In this document: piece after piece, positions 27,403 through 36,617 of the stretch
Position numbering within the stretch: the first letter of the stretch is position 1
Layout of the letters: each line of letters begins with the position of its first letter
Source: RGIG2206 sp045579085
GTDB taxonomy: Bacteria > Bacillota > Clostridia > Oscillospirales > Acutalibacteraceae
Assembly (NCBI GenBank): GCA_045579085.1
Contig: JAZNLO010000030.1
Span: forward strand, 4,896 to 68,895
DNA: 64,000 nucleotides
Direction: 5' to 3'
Program-made: the position numbers and the translations under genes
The notes under the pieces: generated by a model
Databases searched by the model: none
Seen by the model: the letters and a program-made list of their open reading frames with translations, nothing else
What the model was told of the DNA's origin: nothing

Positions 27403-28173
27403 ATGTCACAGTATTTACTTGAAACCAAAAACTTGGGAATATCGTTTGGCGGACTTAAGGCTGCGCAAGACGTAAACCTGAAAATCAAGAAAAATCAGCT
27501 CTATGGTCTGGTTGGCCCTAACGGAGCGGGTAAGACAACAATATTCAATCTCCTCACAGGTGTTTATCAGCCAACAGAGGGCACCTTTATGCTTGACGGC
27601 AAGGAGCTTACAGGCAAAACTCAGGAGGCAATTAACCACGCAGGAATAGCCCGTACCTTCCAGAACATTCGCTTGTTCAATAATATGAGCGTAATCAGAA
27701 ACGTTTTGGTTGGTCTTCATAATCAGCCGCAGTACAAGTGCAATCCTTTTGTAAGTATGTTGCGTCTGCCTAAGCATTTTGACACAGAAAAGCGTATGAG
27801 AGAGCGTGCAAAGGAGATTTTGCGTATAGTAGGTCTTGAGGACGAGCGCAACAACCTTTCGTGCAACCTTCCTTACGGCAAGCAGAGAAAGCTTGAGATA
27901 GCCAGAGCGTTGGCAACAAATCCGAAGCTGTTGCTTCTTGACGAGCCCGCAGCAGGAATGAATCCTCACGAAACCGAAGAGTTGATGGAGGTAATCAGAT
28001 ATATTCGTGACGAATATGATATGACAATACTGCTCATAGAGCATGATATGAAGTTTGTTGCCGGCCTTTGTGACGAGATAACAGTGCTCAATTTCGGAAC
28101 TGTGCTTGCGCAGGGCGACCCGCAAACCGCTCTGAATGACCCTGAGGTCATAAAGGCGTATATCGGAGGTTAG
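27403..28173 (+). CDS. livG: Branched-chain amino acid ABC ATPase LivG
   Basis: A 256-residue ATP-binding subunit. Walker A GPNGAGKTT, the LivG-type GIARTFQNIRLF Q-loop, a signature region LPYGKQRKLEIARAL (divergent from LSGGQ as usual for LivG), Walker B LLLLDEPAAGMNP and the H-loop IEHDM are all present. It powers uptake with LivF. AAAGGAG lies before the ATG. Confidence 0.95.
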   Translation: MSQYLLETKNLGISFGGLKAAQDVNLKIKKNQLYGLVGPNGAGKTTIFNLLTGVYQPTEGTFMLDGKELTGKTQEAINHAGIARTFQNIRLFNNMSVIRNVLVGLHNQPQYKCNPFVSMLRLPKHFDTEKRMRERAKEILRIVGLEDERNNLSCNLPYGKQRKLEIARALATNPKLLLLDEPAAGMNPHETEELMEVIRYIRDEYDMTILLIEHDMKFVAGLCDEITVLNFGTVLAQGDPQTALNDPEVIKAYIGG

Positions 28174-28177
28174 ACAA

Positions 28178-28888
28178 ATGGCATTGTTAGAAGTAAAAAA
28201 TCTTGAGGTATATTACGGCGTTATTCAGGCGCTTAAGGGCATATGCTTTGAGGTAAATAAGGGCGAGATAGTCACTCTTATCGGCGCAAACGGCGCAGGT
28301 AAAACAACCACTATGCAGAGCATAATCGGTTTGATACCCTCAAAGGCTGGCTCCGTTATGTATAACGGCACGGAGATAACCCGTATGCCTTGCCATAAGA
28401 TAGTGCGTCTTGGCTTGGCTCAGGTGCCGGAGGGAAGACGTGTTTTTCAGGAGCTCACAGTTTATGAAAACTTGCTGATGGGCGCTTATTCTCAAAAAGA
28501 TTCATCAAAGGTAAAGGACGATATCAACGAGATATACGAGTGGTTCCCCAGACTCAGCGAGCGTAAAGACCAGGTAGCAGGCACGCTCTCGGGCGGTGAA
28601 CAGCAGATGCTCGCTATGGGCAGAGCGATGATGAGCCATCCTGACTTGCTTATGCTTGACGAGCCCTCGATGGGACTTTCTCCGCTGCTTGTTGACCAGG
28701 TTTTCGATATAATCAAGGACTTCCACAAGCGTGGCACAACGATATTGCTCGTTGAGCAGAATGCAGGTAAGTCGCTCGCAATTTCAGACAGAGCATACGT
28801 GCTTGAAAACGGCAGAATAGCTCTTTCTGGAACAGGCGAGGAGTTAATGAAAAACGAGCAGGTTAAGAAAGCGTATCTCGGCGGTTAA
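28178..28888 (+). CDS. livF: Branched-chain amino acid ABC ATPase LivF
   Basis: A 236-residue ATP-binding subunit. Walker A GANGAGKTTT, the LivF-typical VPEGRRVFQELTVYENL, signature LSGGEQQMLAMGRAMM, Walker B LLMLDEPSMGLSP and H-loop VEQNA are all present. It is the last gene of the transporter operon; a long perfect hairpin terminator follows. Confidence 0.95.
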   Translation: MALLEVKNLEVYYGVIQALKGICFEVNKGEIVTLIGANGAGKTTTMQSIIGLIPSKAGSVMYNGTEITRMPCHKIVRLGLAQVPEGRRVFQELTVYENLLMGAYSQKDSSKVKDDINEIYEWFPRLSERKDQVAGTLSGGEQQMLAMGRAMMSHPDLLMLDEPSMGLSPLLVDQVFDIIKDFHKRGTTILLVEQNAGKSLAISDRAYVLENGRIALSGTGEELMKNEQVKKAYLGG

Positions 28889-28903
28889 GTTTTATAACAA
28901 ATT

Positions 28904-28940
28904 AAAAGCACTTCAAAGAATTTCTTTGAAGTGCTTTTTT
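28904..28940. terminator. Intrinsic terminator after livF
   Basis: A perfect 17-nt inverted repeat beginning AAAAGCACTTC, followed by six T residues. It also faces the convergent PTS-like gene and can serve both strands. Confidence 0.9.
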
Positions 28941-28962
28941 ATGTATGCTTTATGCGGTTAAT

Positions 28963-30033
28963 TTAAATATCCAGCTTCATATCGCCGTCTTTTACCCAAC
29001 CGAGCTTTCTTACAACAAAGTCAAATACAAGAGCGAACACAGCGGGCAGAACGAACGAAATTAGAATTAATCCAACCCAGTCAAAAGCAGTTATGGCAGA
29101 CTTGGTGCCTGCGGTAATATCGTTAAGCCAACCGGTGTAAACGCCGATTTGTCCAACCAGTCCGCACGTGCCCATACCTGAGGAAATAGGCGCACCGTTC
29201 ATTTGGAGCTTGAAAATACAGGTTGCGATAGGACCGGTCACAGCGGATGCTAGAGTAGGTGCAATCCAGATTTTCGGGTTGCGCACAATGTTGCCCATTT
29301 GGAGCATACTGGTGCCGATACCCTGAGAAAGAAGTCCGCTCCACTTGTTTTCACGGAAACTGATAACAGCAAAGCCCACCATCTGCGCACAGCAGCCTGC
29401 AACAGCCGCACCGCCCGCTAAGCCTGTAAGACCGAGCGCAGCGCAAATAGCAGCGCTGCTTATGGGCAGCGTAAGAGCAACGCCAACGATAACCGAAACG
29501 ATTATGCCCATCAAAAACGGATGCAGCTCGGTTGCCCACATGATAGCTTGACCAACGCTTGATGCCGCAATGCCAATGTAAGGCGCGCAAAGCATTGATA
29601 AAAGCGAGCCGCTTAAAATTGTTACAAGGGGAGTGACTATTATATCAACAGGTGTTTCCTTGCTGACAGCCTTACCAAGCTCGGCAGCAACGCAAGTAAC
29701 GATTAACACAGCGAGCGGACCGCCGGCGCCTCCTAAAGCGTCAGCCGCATAGCCGACAGCGCATAGTGAAAACAGAACGAGCGGAGGGCAATGTAATGCA
29801 TAACCAATTGCGATGGCCATCGCAACGCCGTCAACAGATTTTGCAAAGTTTCCGATTTCTACTAACCAGTCGATACCAAGCTGAGTACCGATTGTTCCCA
29901 CAATTGTGCCTATGAGCAGGGAGGCAAATAAACCTTGCGCCATAGCGCCTAAGGCATCAATGCCGTATCTGCGTGCGGAGAAAACGATGTCTTTTCTCTT
30001 TAGAAACGTCTTAAACTTTTCCAAAACATTCAC
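28963..30033 (-). CDS. PTS_EIIC_2-type membrane protein
   Basis: A 356-residue polytopic membrane protein resembling the PTS_EIIC_2 family, with about ten hydrophobic segments and many Gly/Ala-rich helices. Recognisable stretches are the N-terminal GIDALGAMAQGLFASLLIGTI and the C-terminal GMGTCGLVGQIGVYTGW. No EIIA, EIIB or HPr gene lies nearby, so whether it transports by phosphorylation is unknown. It is monocistronic, with its own promoter diverging from the thiamine transporter. Confidence 0.78.
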   Translation of the reverse strand: MNVLEKFKTFLKRKDIVFSARRYGIDALGAMAQGLFASLLIGTIVGTIGTQLGIDWLVEIGNFAKSVDGVAMAIAIGYALHCPPLVLFSLCAVGYAADALGGAGGPLAVLIVTCVAAELGKAVSKETPVDIIVTPLVTILSGSLLSMLCAPYIGIAASSVGQAIMWATELHPFLMGIIVSVIVGVALTLPISSAAICAALGLTGLAGGAAVAGCCAQMVGFAVISFRENKWSGLLSQGIGTSMLQMGNIVRNPKIWIAPTLASAVTGPIATCIFKLQMNGAPISSGMGTCGLVGQIGVYTGWLNDITAGTKSAITAFDWVGLILISFVLPAVFALVFDFVVRKLGWVKDGDMKLDI

Positions 30034-30055
30034 CCTTTACAAATGATATACGAAT

Positions 30056-30084
30056 ATTATACCATATTATGTATAATTCTACAA
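30056..30084 (-). promoter_or_regulatory. Promoter for the PTS_EIIC_2-type gene
   Basis: Minus-strand TTGTAG and TATAAT with 17 nt spacing, about 20 nt upstream of the gene. Confidence 0.55.
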
Positions 30085-30126
30085 TATACGTTGTGCACAA
30101 AGAGAATGAACTTGCATAGCGACCTC

Positions 30127-30154
30127 TTGACATATTAACAAATTATGGTATAAT
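30127..30154 (+). promoter_or_regulatory. Promoter for the TPP-controlled thiamine transporter
   Basis: TTGACA at 30127-30132 and TATAAT at 30149-30154, spacing 16 nt, placed to transcribe the riboswitch that follows. Confidence 0.8.
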
Positions 30155-30212
30155 AACCATGCAAAGAGGTGAGCGGCTGTAGAAAAGCGGCTGTAAACCT
30201 CGAAAATTTAAT

Positions 30213-30300
30213 ATAGGGGTGCTGGCGTAAAGTCGGCTGAGATGGGGCGTGTCCGCTTCGAACCCTTTGACCTGATTCGGATAATGCCGACGTAGGGAAA
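30213..30300 (+). promoter_or_regulatory. TPP riboswitch (THI element)
   Basis: The aptamer is recognisable by its conserved blocks in order: GGGGTGCTGGC, GGCTGAGATGGGG, ACCCTTTGACCTGAT, GGATAATGCCGACG and TAGGGAAA. These bind thiamine pyrophosphate. A hairpin with a U-run lies about 20 nt downstream, so binding should cause premature termination. It precedes a ThiT-like transporter, which agrees with the ligand. Confidence 0.95.
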
Positions 30301-30319
30301 GGTGCTTATTGCGCTTGTT

Positions 30320-30349
30320 ACGCCATCGGAGAATCCGTTGGCGTTTTTT
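30320..30349 (+). terminator. Riboswitch expression-platform terminator
   Basis: ACGCCA-T-CGG pairs with CCG-T-TGGCGT (one T-T mismatch) and is followed by a run of T. It lies between the TPP aptamer and the thiT start. Confidence 0.82.
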
Positions 30350-30377
30350 GTTTGGCAGTCAGGAGAACGGAGGAAAA

Positions 30378-30929
30378 ATGAAAAACAAAAAATTGCAAAA
30401 ATTAGTCGTTTCGGCGATGCTGATAGCGCTGTCAACTGCGCTCAGCTTCATCAAAATATGGGAGATGCCGTTAGGCGGAGCGGTAACGCTGCTGTCGATG
30501 GTGCCAATGTGCGTGCTCGCACTTTTGTACGGTGTTAAGTACTCTGTTTTGCCGTGCGTGCTTTACGGCGCAATACAGATGCTGCTTGGCGGAATTTTTT
30601 CGTGGGGACTCAGCCCCGAAGTGCTTGTTGGCGGAATAGTTTTTGACTATCTGTTAGCATTTGGAGTGCTGTCAACTGCGGGAATTTTCAGAAACGGGCC
30701 GCGTTATATGCAGGTGGTTTCGGTCGGAGGCTCAATTGTGCTGAGGTTTATATCCCACCTCATTTCAGGCTGCATCTTTTTCAGAAGCTTTGATGTATTT
30801 AACAATCCATACCTTTATTCGCTCGCATACAACGGATTTTATATGCTGCCCGAGCTCATCATAACATGTGTTGGCTTTGCGGGACTTATTTACAGCGGCA
30901 CGCTTGACAGAATAAAGAAAATTGCTTAA
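30378..30929 (+). CDS. thiT: Energy-coupled thiamine transporter ThiT (ECF S component)
   Basis: A 183-residue integral membrane protein with about six hydrophobic segments, of the ThiT type that binds thiamine and pairs with a shared ECF energising module. The ATG at 30378 is chosen because CGGAGG is directly upstream; an in-frame earlier codon at 30309 lies inside the riboswitch leader. The TPP riboswitch upstream is strong independent support. No ECF ATPases are in this window, as expected for group II ECF systems. Confidence 0.9.
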   Translation: MKNKKLQKLVVSAMLIALSTALSFIKIWEMPLGGAVTLLSMVPMCVLALLYGVKYSVLPCVLYGAIQMLLGGIFSWGLSPEVLVGGIVFDYLLAFGVLSTAGIFRNGPRYMQVVSVGGSIVLRFISHLISGCIFFRSFDVFNNPYLYSLAYNGFYMLPELIITCVGFAGLIYSGTLDRIKKIA

Positions 30930-30965
30930 TCTTTCCCTATAAATACAAGCGCAGAACGTGCAAAA

Positions 30966-31004
30966 CGCCCCTGTCTATGCTTAGCATAAACAGGGGCGAA
31001 TTTT
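30966..31004. terminator. Bidirectional terminator between thiT and galT
   Basis: CGCCCCTGT at 30966-30974 pairs with ACAGGGGCG at 30990-30998, with an inner ATGC/GCAT stem and a short T run. Confidence 0.85.
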
Positions 31005-31012
31005 TATGTGCT

Positions 31013-32506
31013 TTATTTTACAGACTTGATAAATCTAAGGAAACCGTCTTTACCGTGTTCATTGCGTTTATAAACTCCTGCGCACTCAAGCACCTGAGCA
31101 AACACAAGACCAACCTCATCCTCGATGATTTTGTTTACGTTATCCTTGTCGATGCGGTCGTACTTTTTAGCAAATTCCTCAGCCCAGTCAGCGTGGAGCT
31201 CGGTTGCGGGGTCAGCTCTGAGGTCACTGCCGTCAACAAGCTTTTCAGCAAGAACAGCCATCTCGTTTTTGAGTCTGGCGGGCAGTACCGCAAGCCCCAT
31301 AACCTCGATAAGACCGATGTTCTCTTTCTTTATGTGATGCAGCTGAGCGTGCGGATGATATACACCAAGCGGATGCTCGTCAGTTGTGATGTTGTTTCTG
31401 AGCACAAGGTCTAACTCAAACTCATCGCCTCTGCGACGTGCGATAGGAGTGATGGTGTTGTGCGGCTGAGAGTCGGTGTACGCATATACGAAGCAGTCCT
31501 CGTCGGTGTACTTTCTCCAGTTGAGGAGGATTTTGTCAGCAAGCTCGATAAGACGCTGCTTGTCAAGGCTGCGGATTCTGATTACCGACATAGGCCATTT
31601 AACGATGCCTGCTGTAACGTCCTCAAAGCCGTCAAAAACAACCTCAGTTTCGATGGGAGCGGTTTCCATAGCAAAGGTGTAGTGGCCGCCTTGGAAATGG
31701 TCGTGAGTGAGGATTGAGCCGCCAACTATGGGCAAATCAGCGTTAGAGCCAACGAAGTAGTGGGGGAACAAATCAACAAAGTCGAGCAGCTTTTTAAAGG
31801 TTGCTTTTTCGATTTTCATAGGAACGTGCTCGGAGTTGAATACGATGCAGTGCTCGTTGTAGTAAACATAGGGTGAATACTGCATCAGCCAGTTCTGATT
31901 GTTGATATTGAGCCTTACTATGCGGTGGTTCTGACGTGCGGGATGGTTGATTCTGCCGGCGTAACCCTCGTTTTCACGGCAGAGCAGACACTTCGGATAA
32001 CCGCTCTGCTTCATCAGCTTTGCGGCGGCGATAGCCTTCGGGTCTTTTTCGGGTTTAGACAGGTTGATTGTGATATCAATTTCGCCATACTCGGTGGGCG
32101 TTGTCCACTTAACGTCTTTAGCGATGCGATAACGGCGTATGTAGTTTGTGTCGCAGCTGAACTTGTAGAAGAAGTCTGTAGCCTCAACGGGACTCTTTTC
32201 AAACAAACGCCAGAACTTATCGTTGATTTCAGACGGCATTGGCAGCATAGCGCCCATCAGCTTTGTGTCAAACAGGTCGTTTGCCACGTTTCCTTCTGAG
32301 ATAAGCCCCTTGCTGCGAGCATAATCGCACAGGGTGTCCAAAATCTGCTCGATATCAGCAGTGACGTTGGTTTCAGGCTCGTCGTAAGAGTCTTCACCCA
32401 ACACCTCAAGCAGACGGTTTGTGATATAGATTTTGTCCTCACTCTTGTAGAAACCGCACTCAAGTCCGTAACTTACAAGAGCTTTAATCGCTTCGTTTAC
32501 AGTCAT
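31013..32506 (-). CDS. galT: UDP-glucose--hexose-1-phosphate uridylyltransferase, type 2
   Basis: A 497-residue GalT of the Firmicute type (GalT family 2), which swaps UMP between UDP-glucose and galactose-1-phosphate in the Leloir pathway. The region LTHDHFQGGHYTFAME holds the catalytic-histidine segment, and HNTITPIARRRG and DEHPLGVYHPHAQLHHIKKENIGLIEVMG are strongly family-like. The start at 32506 has GAGGG at normal spacing; an upstream in-frame ATG at 32521 lacks one. No galK or galE is adjacent. Confidence 0.93.
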   Translation of the reverse strand: MTVNEAIKALVSYGLECGFYKSEDKIYITNRLLEVLGEDSYDEPETNVTADIEQILDTLCDYARSKGLISEGNVANDLFDTKLMGAMLPMPSEINDKFWRLFEKSPVEATDFFYKFSCDTNYIRRYRIAKDVKWTTPTEYGEIDITINLSKPEKDPKAIAAAKLMKQSGYPKCLLCRENEGYAGRINHPARQNHRIVRLNINNQNWLMQYSPYVYYNEHCIVFNSEHVPMKIEKATFKKLLDFVDLFPHYFVGSNADLPIVGGSILTHDHFQGGHYTFAMETAPIETEVVFDGFEDVTAGIVKWPMSVIRIRSLDKQRLIELADKILLNWRKYTDEDCFVYAYTDSQPHNTITPIARRRGDEFELDLVLRNNITTDEHPLGVYHPHAQLHHIKKENIGLIEVMGLAVLPARLKNEMAVLAEKLVDGSDLRADPATELHADWAEEFAKKYDRIDKDNVNKIIEDEVGLVFAQVLECAGVYKRNEHGKDGFLRFIKSVK

Positions 32507-32616
32507 AAAATCAACCCTCATAAAAATACTTAAAATTATATAAATATTTTAACATACCGCAAATAATTATTCAACAGTAATATTAGCATTTTTCGCATAT
32601 ATTCGGGTATTTTTGC

Positions 32617-32646
32617 TTGACGAAGTGCGTGAATTTGTGCTACGAT
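32617..32646 (+). promoter_or_regulatory. Promoter for the small lipoprotein gene
   Basis: TTGACG at 32617-32622 and TACGAT at 32641-32646, spacing 18 nt, just upstream of the start. Confidence 0.55.
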
Positions 32647-32669
32647 AAAGCTCAAGAGGAGGACTGAAA

Positions 32670-33365
32670 ATGAAACGACTTTTAGCATTGATAATGGCAG
32701 CGTTGCTTTTATTTAGCTTTGCTGCATGTGGAAAAGAAGAAACGGCCGCTGACTCAACTGCTGACAGCACATCCGGAATTGCAACCTCGTCTGATGTAAA
32801 AATTAATACTCAGAAAAAAGAGTTTTCGCTCGGCACAATAACAGGTAATAAATATCAGAGCGAGTTTTTAGGCTTGGGTGCAGAGTTTGGCGCAAACTGG
32901 ACTGTTTATACCAAAGAGCAAACAATGGAGCTCAACAACATAATTGTTGATACTATGAATGATGAGGATATCAAGGAAATTCTCAGCAAGGCAGACGTTG
33001 TTTATGACTTCTATGCTATAAATATGCAGGATGGTCAGTCGGTAAACATTGTGTTTGAGTCGGTAGATAAGTTAACAGCGTTTGTAACAACTGAAGAGCA
33101 ATACATAAACAATGCCTTGTCAAGCAACCTTTTTGAAAGTGCGCTCGAGGGAATGGGCTACAGTAACATACAAGCAATAGAGTCAACGGCAACACTCTTG
33201 TCAAAGGAGCGTAAGTCCATCAGGATAACAGCCGAGATAAACGGCGTTACATTTTATGAGGAGCTTGTTGTAATTAAAGCAGGAAATCACTTTGCGGTTA
33301 TAACAGTATCATCACTGGTTGATGATATGACGGCGGACTTGTTCGCACGGTTTTACAGCTTATAA
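32670..33365 (+). CDS. Uncharacterised lipoprotein
   Basis: A 231-residue secreted lipoprotein. The signal peptide MKRLLALIMAALLLFSFAAC ends in a clear lipobox, so Cys20 would be lipidated. A Ser/Thr/Ala-rich spacer follows (about residues 24-45), then an alpha/beta domain with the segment GLGAEFGANWTVYT. I do not recognise a named family with certainty. It is monocistronic, with a promoter upstream and a shared terminator downstream. Confidence 0.8.
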   Translation: MKRLLALIMAALLLFSFAACGKEETAADSTADSTSGIATSSDVKINTQKKEFSLGTITGNKYQSEFLGLGAEFGANWTVYTKEQTMELNNIIVDTMNDEDIKEILSKADVVYDFYAINMQDGQSVNIVFESVDKLTAFVTTEEQYINNALSSNLFESALEGMGYSNIQAIESTATLLSKERKSIRITAEINGVTFYEELVVIKAGNHFAVITVSSLVDDMTADLFARFYSL

Positions 33366-33370
33366 TGGAT

Positions 33371-33409
33371 AAAAAACAACGGTCGGGATATTCCCAACCG
33401 TTGTTTTTT
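33371..33409. terminator. Bidirectional terminator between lipoprotein and dtxR-type genes
   Basis: AAAACAACGGT and ACCGTTGTTTT arms around a GGGA/TCCC inner stem. The minus-strand gene stop falls in the outer arm. Confidence 0.85.
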
Positions 33410-33770
33410 ATTTTGTGCTGTAATTTTTAATTGCATTTACTGTTTCGTCGCTGATAACGTGCTCAATTTTGCAAGCATCCTCAGATGCTACAGCTTCGCT
33501 TACTCCGAGAGATACCAGAAAATCGGTGAGCAGCTTGTGACGCTCATAGGTTTTCTCAGCAATTCTGCGGCCCTCATCAGTCAAAATCAGGGTGCCGTCA
33601 GCCTCAACGTCAATGAAGCCGCCATCCTTCAGGATACCGACAGCCCGACTGACGCTGGGCTTGGAGTAGCCCATATGAGCGGCAATATCAATGCTTCTGA
33701 CTCTTCCTAATTGCTTTGAGAGAACAAGCAAAGTTTCAAGATACATTTCGCCTGATTCCTGCAATTTCAT
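33408..33770 (-). CDS. DtxR/MntR-family metal-dependent repressor (short form)
   Basis: A 120-residue winged-helix metalloregulator made of the DNA-binding and dimerisation domains only, without the C-terminal SH3-like domain of full DtxR. The ligand residues look DtxR-like: EMYL gives Met9, RHK gives His78, and EDACKIEHVISDE gives Cys100, Glu103 and His104. The Met/Cys set suggests Fe(II) rather than the Asp-based Mn(II) site of MntR. The recognition helix is in SKPSVSRAVGIL. No iron or manganese transporter gene is nearby; it lies just downstream of sbcC. Confidence 0.88.
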   Translation of the reverse strand: MKLQESGEMYLETLLVLSKQLGRVRSIDIAAHMGYSKPSVSRAVGILKDGGFIDVEADGTLILTDEGRRIAEKTYERHKLLTDFLVSLGVSEAVASEDACKIEHVISDETVNAIKNYSTK

Positions 33771-33851
33771 CGGTTTGTCACCTCGTAATTATCGTTAAAG
33801 TAATTTTACCACAAAACAAATGCCTTTTCAAGCCGTCAAACGCATCGCCTG

Positions 33852-36617
33852 TTAGCCGACAACTCTTACGTAGCTGCCGCCTGAAGCAGACTTTTTAACA
33901 ACAATCTGCTTGTCGATGCGCTCTTTCAGCTCGCTAACGTGGGATATAATGCCAACAAGACGGTTGCCTTCTGTGAGGCTTGAGAGCGCGGTTATAGCTT
34001 GATTGAGCGACTCATCATCGAGCGAGCCGAAGCCCTCATCAACAAACATAGTATCAAGTCTGATGCCGCCTGCAGAGGACTGCACCTCGTCGGATAAGCC
34101 CAGAGCGAGCGATAACGATGCCTTGAACGATTCGCCGCCCGAGAGGGTTTTAACGCTTCGTACAGAGCCGTTGTAGTGGTCGATTACGTCAAGCTCAAGA
34201 CCGCTGAGTGTGCGGTTATCATCAGCAGCAGTTCGGCGTTTCAACTCATACTGACCGCTTGACATCACCATAAATCTGGTGTTGGCACGGGCAATAATGC
34301 GGTCAAAATACGTCATTTGAATATATGTTTCGAGCGTGATTTTTTCTTTGCCTGTGAGCGTGCCGTTTGCGGTGCTTGAAAGCGACTTTATGCGAACTAA
34401 GCTTTCCTCAAGCTCGGCAAGGTCGTCTGATTTGGCTTTTATATTCTCAAGCGAGGATTTGTTAGCGGTTAGTCTGCTGTTTATCACTTTAAGCTGTTCG
34501 GAAAGCTGGTCTTTCTCAGCATTTAAGGCGGCTTGTTTCGTAGAAAGCTCAGCGCCGTTCGCCTTTTCGGACTCAGCGAGCGTTTTGCTTAGCTGCTTGA
34601 TTTTTGCATCCGCCTCAGCAAGCGTTTTGTCGCAGTCAAGATATGCTTTTTCGGCGGTTTCAAGGTCAAGCTTATTTTTTTGTACTAATGCTTCCAACTG
34701 CAAACTTTCGCTTTCAGCCTCTTGCTTAGTTTTGAATTTCAAACGCTCTTTGAGCTCGCCGCATTGCTTGCTAAGCACGGTCACTTTTATGTTGCTTGAC
34801 GCAATGCGCTCTTTAACGTCTGCAAGCTCGGCCTCTTTGTCGCTTAGCAGTTTTTCACCGCGCCCAACAGCAAGCTCAAGTTTTTCTTTCCGCAAAACTT
34901 TCGCTTCGAGCTGAGCGGCTTGCTTTTCAATTTCAGCAATATCGGCGTTTGAGCTGTCAACCTTTTCTTTTATGAGAGCAGCGATGCCCTCGATGCTGTG
35001 CGAGCCAAACAGCTCCTCGCATAATGCGCTTAGCGCCGCAGTTTTAGACTCAATGGAGCCTTTAATTTGACTGCACGCTTTGCTTTTCTCGTTTGCGTCT
35101 TTAAGCGCAGCCTCGCTTGCCAACTTTGCAGATTTAACAGCCGCTTCATCGGGCGCATTCTGCGATATTTCAGCCTTTAGCGGATGCTCGGTTGAGCCGC
35201 AGACGGGGCAACGTGCGCCGTTTTTAAGACTTTGAGCCAGAATGCCTGCCTGTTCGTTCAAGAAGGCTTGGTTAATGAGGCTGTACTCGTTGTTGAGATT
35301 TGTGTAAAGCTCGTTTGCAGCAAGGTAGTCTTTTTGTTTTTCTTCCAAACTTATTTCGAGCTTAGCAAGCTCTTTTGATGCCGTGTCAGCCTTTGTAAGA
35401 CTCTCAAGCAACGTCGATTTTATCTGCTTAAGCCCTAATAGCTTTTGGCGTTCTTCGCCTGCGCCCTCGTAAGACTTAATTTCGTCTTTTAACTGCTGAA
35501 GCTGCAGTTTTACTTCCTCAACCTTCGCCTTGATTTCCACAAGTGCTTTTTCGTCGTTTTCGATTTGCTTTTTTGTGTTTTCAAGCTCTATGTTGCGCTC
35601 GTCAAGTAAAGCGTAGTCAGCAAACTGTGCCTTAATTTCAGCAACCTTTTGAAGCGATGCGTCTGTCTGCGGCTTTTTAGCTTTTTCAACGTTCAGTGCC
35701 TCAAGCAGTCTTGTGTGCGACAAGGCAAGCACGGTCTTCTGTTTGTTTAATGAGTCGAGTTCTATTTGCGCTTTTTCGTATTGCTCAAGCTTTGTGATTT
35801 GGCGTGTCAGCTCGGTCAGCATTGAATCAACGCCCTTTAATTTCTCGTTAAGCGCCGCCTCTGCCTCGAGGTCTATGCCTATGATTTTTTTAATCAGCAA
35901 AATTACGTCGGCGGTCATCATCTCACCTGATTTTGCTTTTTCAAGCTCCAACGCTAAAACGCTGTCCTCACTGCAGAGCAAGCCTGATATGTATTGCTTA
36001 ACTCCCTCTCTGACGGTTTCGCATTTCCTTGATAAAGCGTTAGAATGGGATTTAAGCTCGTCTTGAATGGCTTGATAAATGCCTGTGTTGAAGATTTCCC
36101 TGAACACCTTTTGGCGTTCTTTGGTTTCTGCGAGCAGCAGCTTTAGAAAATCCCCTTGAGCAATCATTGCAATTTGTGAGAACTGATTTTTGTCCACACC
36201 GATTATCTCACGGATAGCGGCGTTAACCTCTTTTGGCTTTGTAATCAGCCTGCCGTCAGGACAGCTTAACTCTGCAGATGCGGCTTGCATGGTCATACCG
36301 CCGCCTTTTTTCGCGGGACGCTGATACTCAGGATTACGTTTTACAGTGTAAACCTTTGAGTTGTATGAAAACACAAGCTCAACTTCGGTTGGAGTGTCGG
36401 GCGCAGCATATTTCGAGCGGAACATAGACGGCTCACGATTGTTACCGCTTGCCTCGCCGTATAGCGCAAAGGTAATAGCGTCGAAAAGTGTGGTCTTGCC
36501 TGCGCCTGTATCGCCCGTTATGAGATACAGCCCGTTCTCACCGAGCTTGTCCATCTCGATAACAGTGGTGCTTGAATACGGACCAAATGCCGACATTGTC
36601 AGTTTAATCGGTTTCAT
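33852..36617 (-). CDS. sbcC: Nuclease SbcCD subunit C
   Basis: A 921-residue SMC-like ATPase that with SbcD cuts hairpins and DNA ends. The N-terminal Walker A is GDTGAGKTTLFD. Two long coiled-coil arms meet at the zinc hook CPVCGS near the middle. The C-terminal signature is LSGGESFKASLSLALGL with a Walker B MFVDEGFGSLD. Its start overlaps the sbcD stop by 4 nt. Confidence 0.96.
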   Translation of the reverse strand: MKPIKLTMSAFGPYSSTTVIEMDKLGENGLYLITGDTGAGKTTLFDAITFALYGEASGNNREPSMFRSKYAAPDTPTEVELVFSYNSKVYTVKRNPEYQRPAKKGGGMTMQAASAELSCPDGRLITKPKEVNAAIREIIGVDKNQFSQIAMIAQGDFLKLLLAETKERQKVFREIFNTGIYQAIQDELKSHSNALSRKCETVREGVKQYISGLLCSEDSVLALELEKAKSGEMMTADVILLIKKIIGIDLEAEAALNEKLKGVDSMLTELTRQITKLEQYEKAQIELDSLNKQKTVLALSHTRLLEALNVEKAKKPQTDASLQKVAEIKAQFADYALLDERNIELENTKKQIENDEKALVEIKAKVEEVKLQLQQLKDEIKSYEGAGEERQKLLGLKQIKSTLLESLTKADTASKELAKLEISLEEKQKDYLAANELYTNLNNEYSLINQAFLNEQAGILAQSLKNGARCPVCGSTEHPLKAEISQNAPDEAAVKSAKLASEAALKDANEKSKACSQIKGSIESKTAALSALCEELFGSHSIEGIAALIKEKVDSSNADIAEIEKQAAQLEAKVLRKEKLELAVGRGEKLLSDKEAELADVKERIASSNIKVTVLSKQCGELKERLKFKTKQEAESESLQLEALVQKNKLDLETAEKAYLDCDKTLAEADAKIKQLSKTLAESEKANGAELSTKQAALNAEKDQLSEQLKVINSRLTANKSSLENIKAKSDDLAELEESLVRIKSLSSTANGTLTGKEKITLETYIQMTYFDRIIARANTRFMVMSSGQYELKRRTAADDNRTLSGLELDVIDHYNGSVRSVKTLSGGESFKASLSLALGLSDEVQSSAGGIRLDTMFVDEGFGSLDDESLNQAITALSSLTEGNRLVGIISHVSELKERIDKQIVVKKSASGGSYVRVVG

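Noticed and set aside
30170..30200. Repeated GCGGCTGTA ahead of the TPP riboswitch as an operator
   Set aside because: Two short copies only, with no symmetry; probably chance duplication in the leader.
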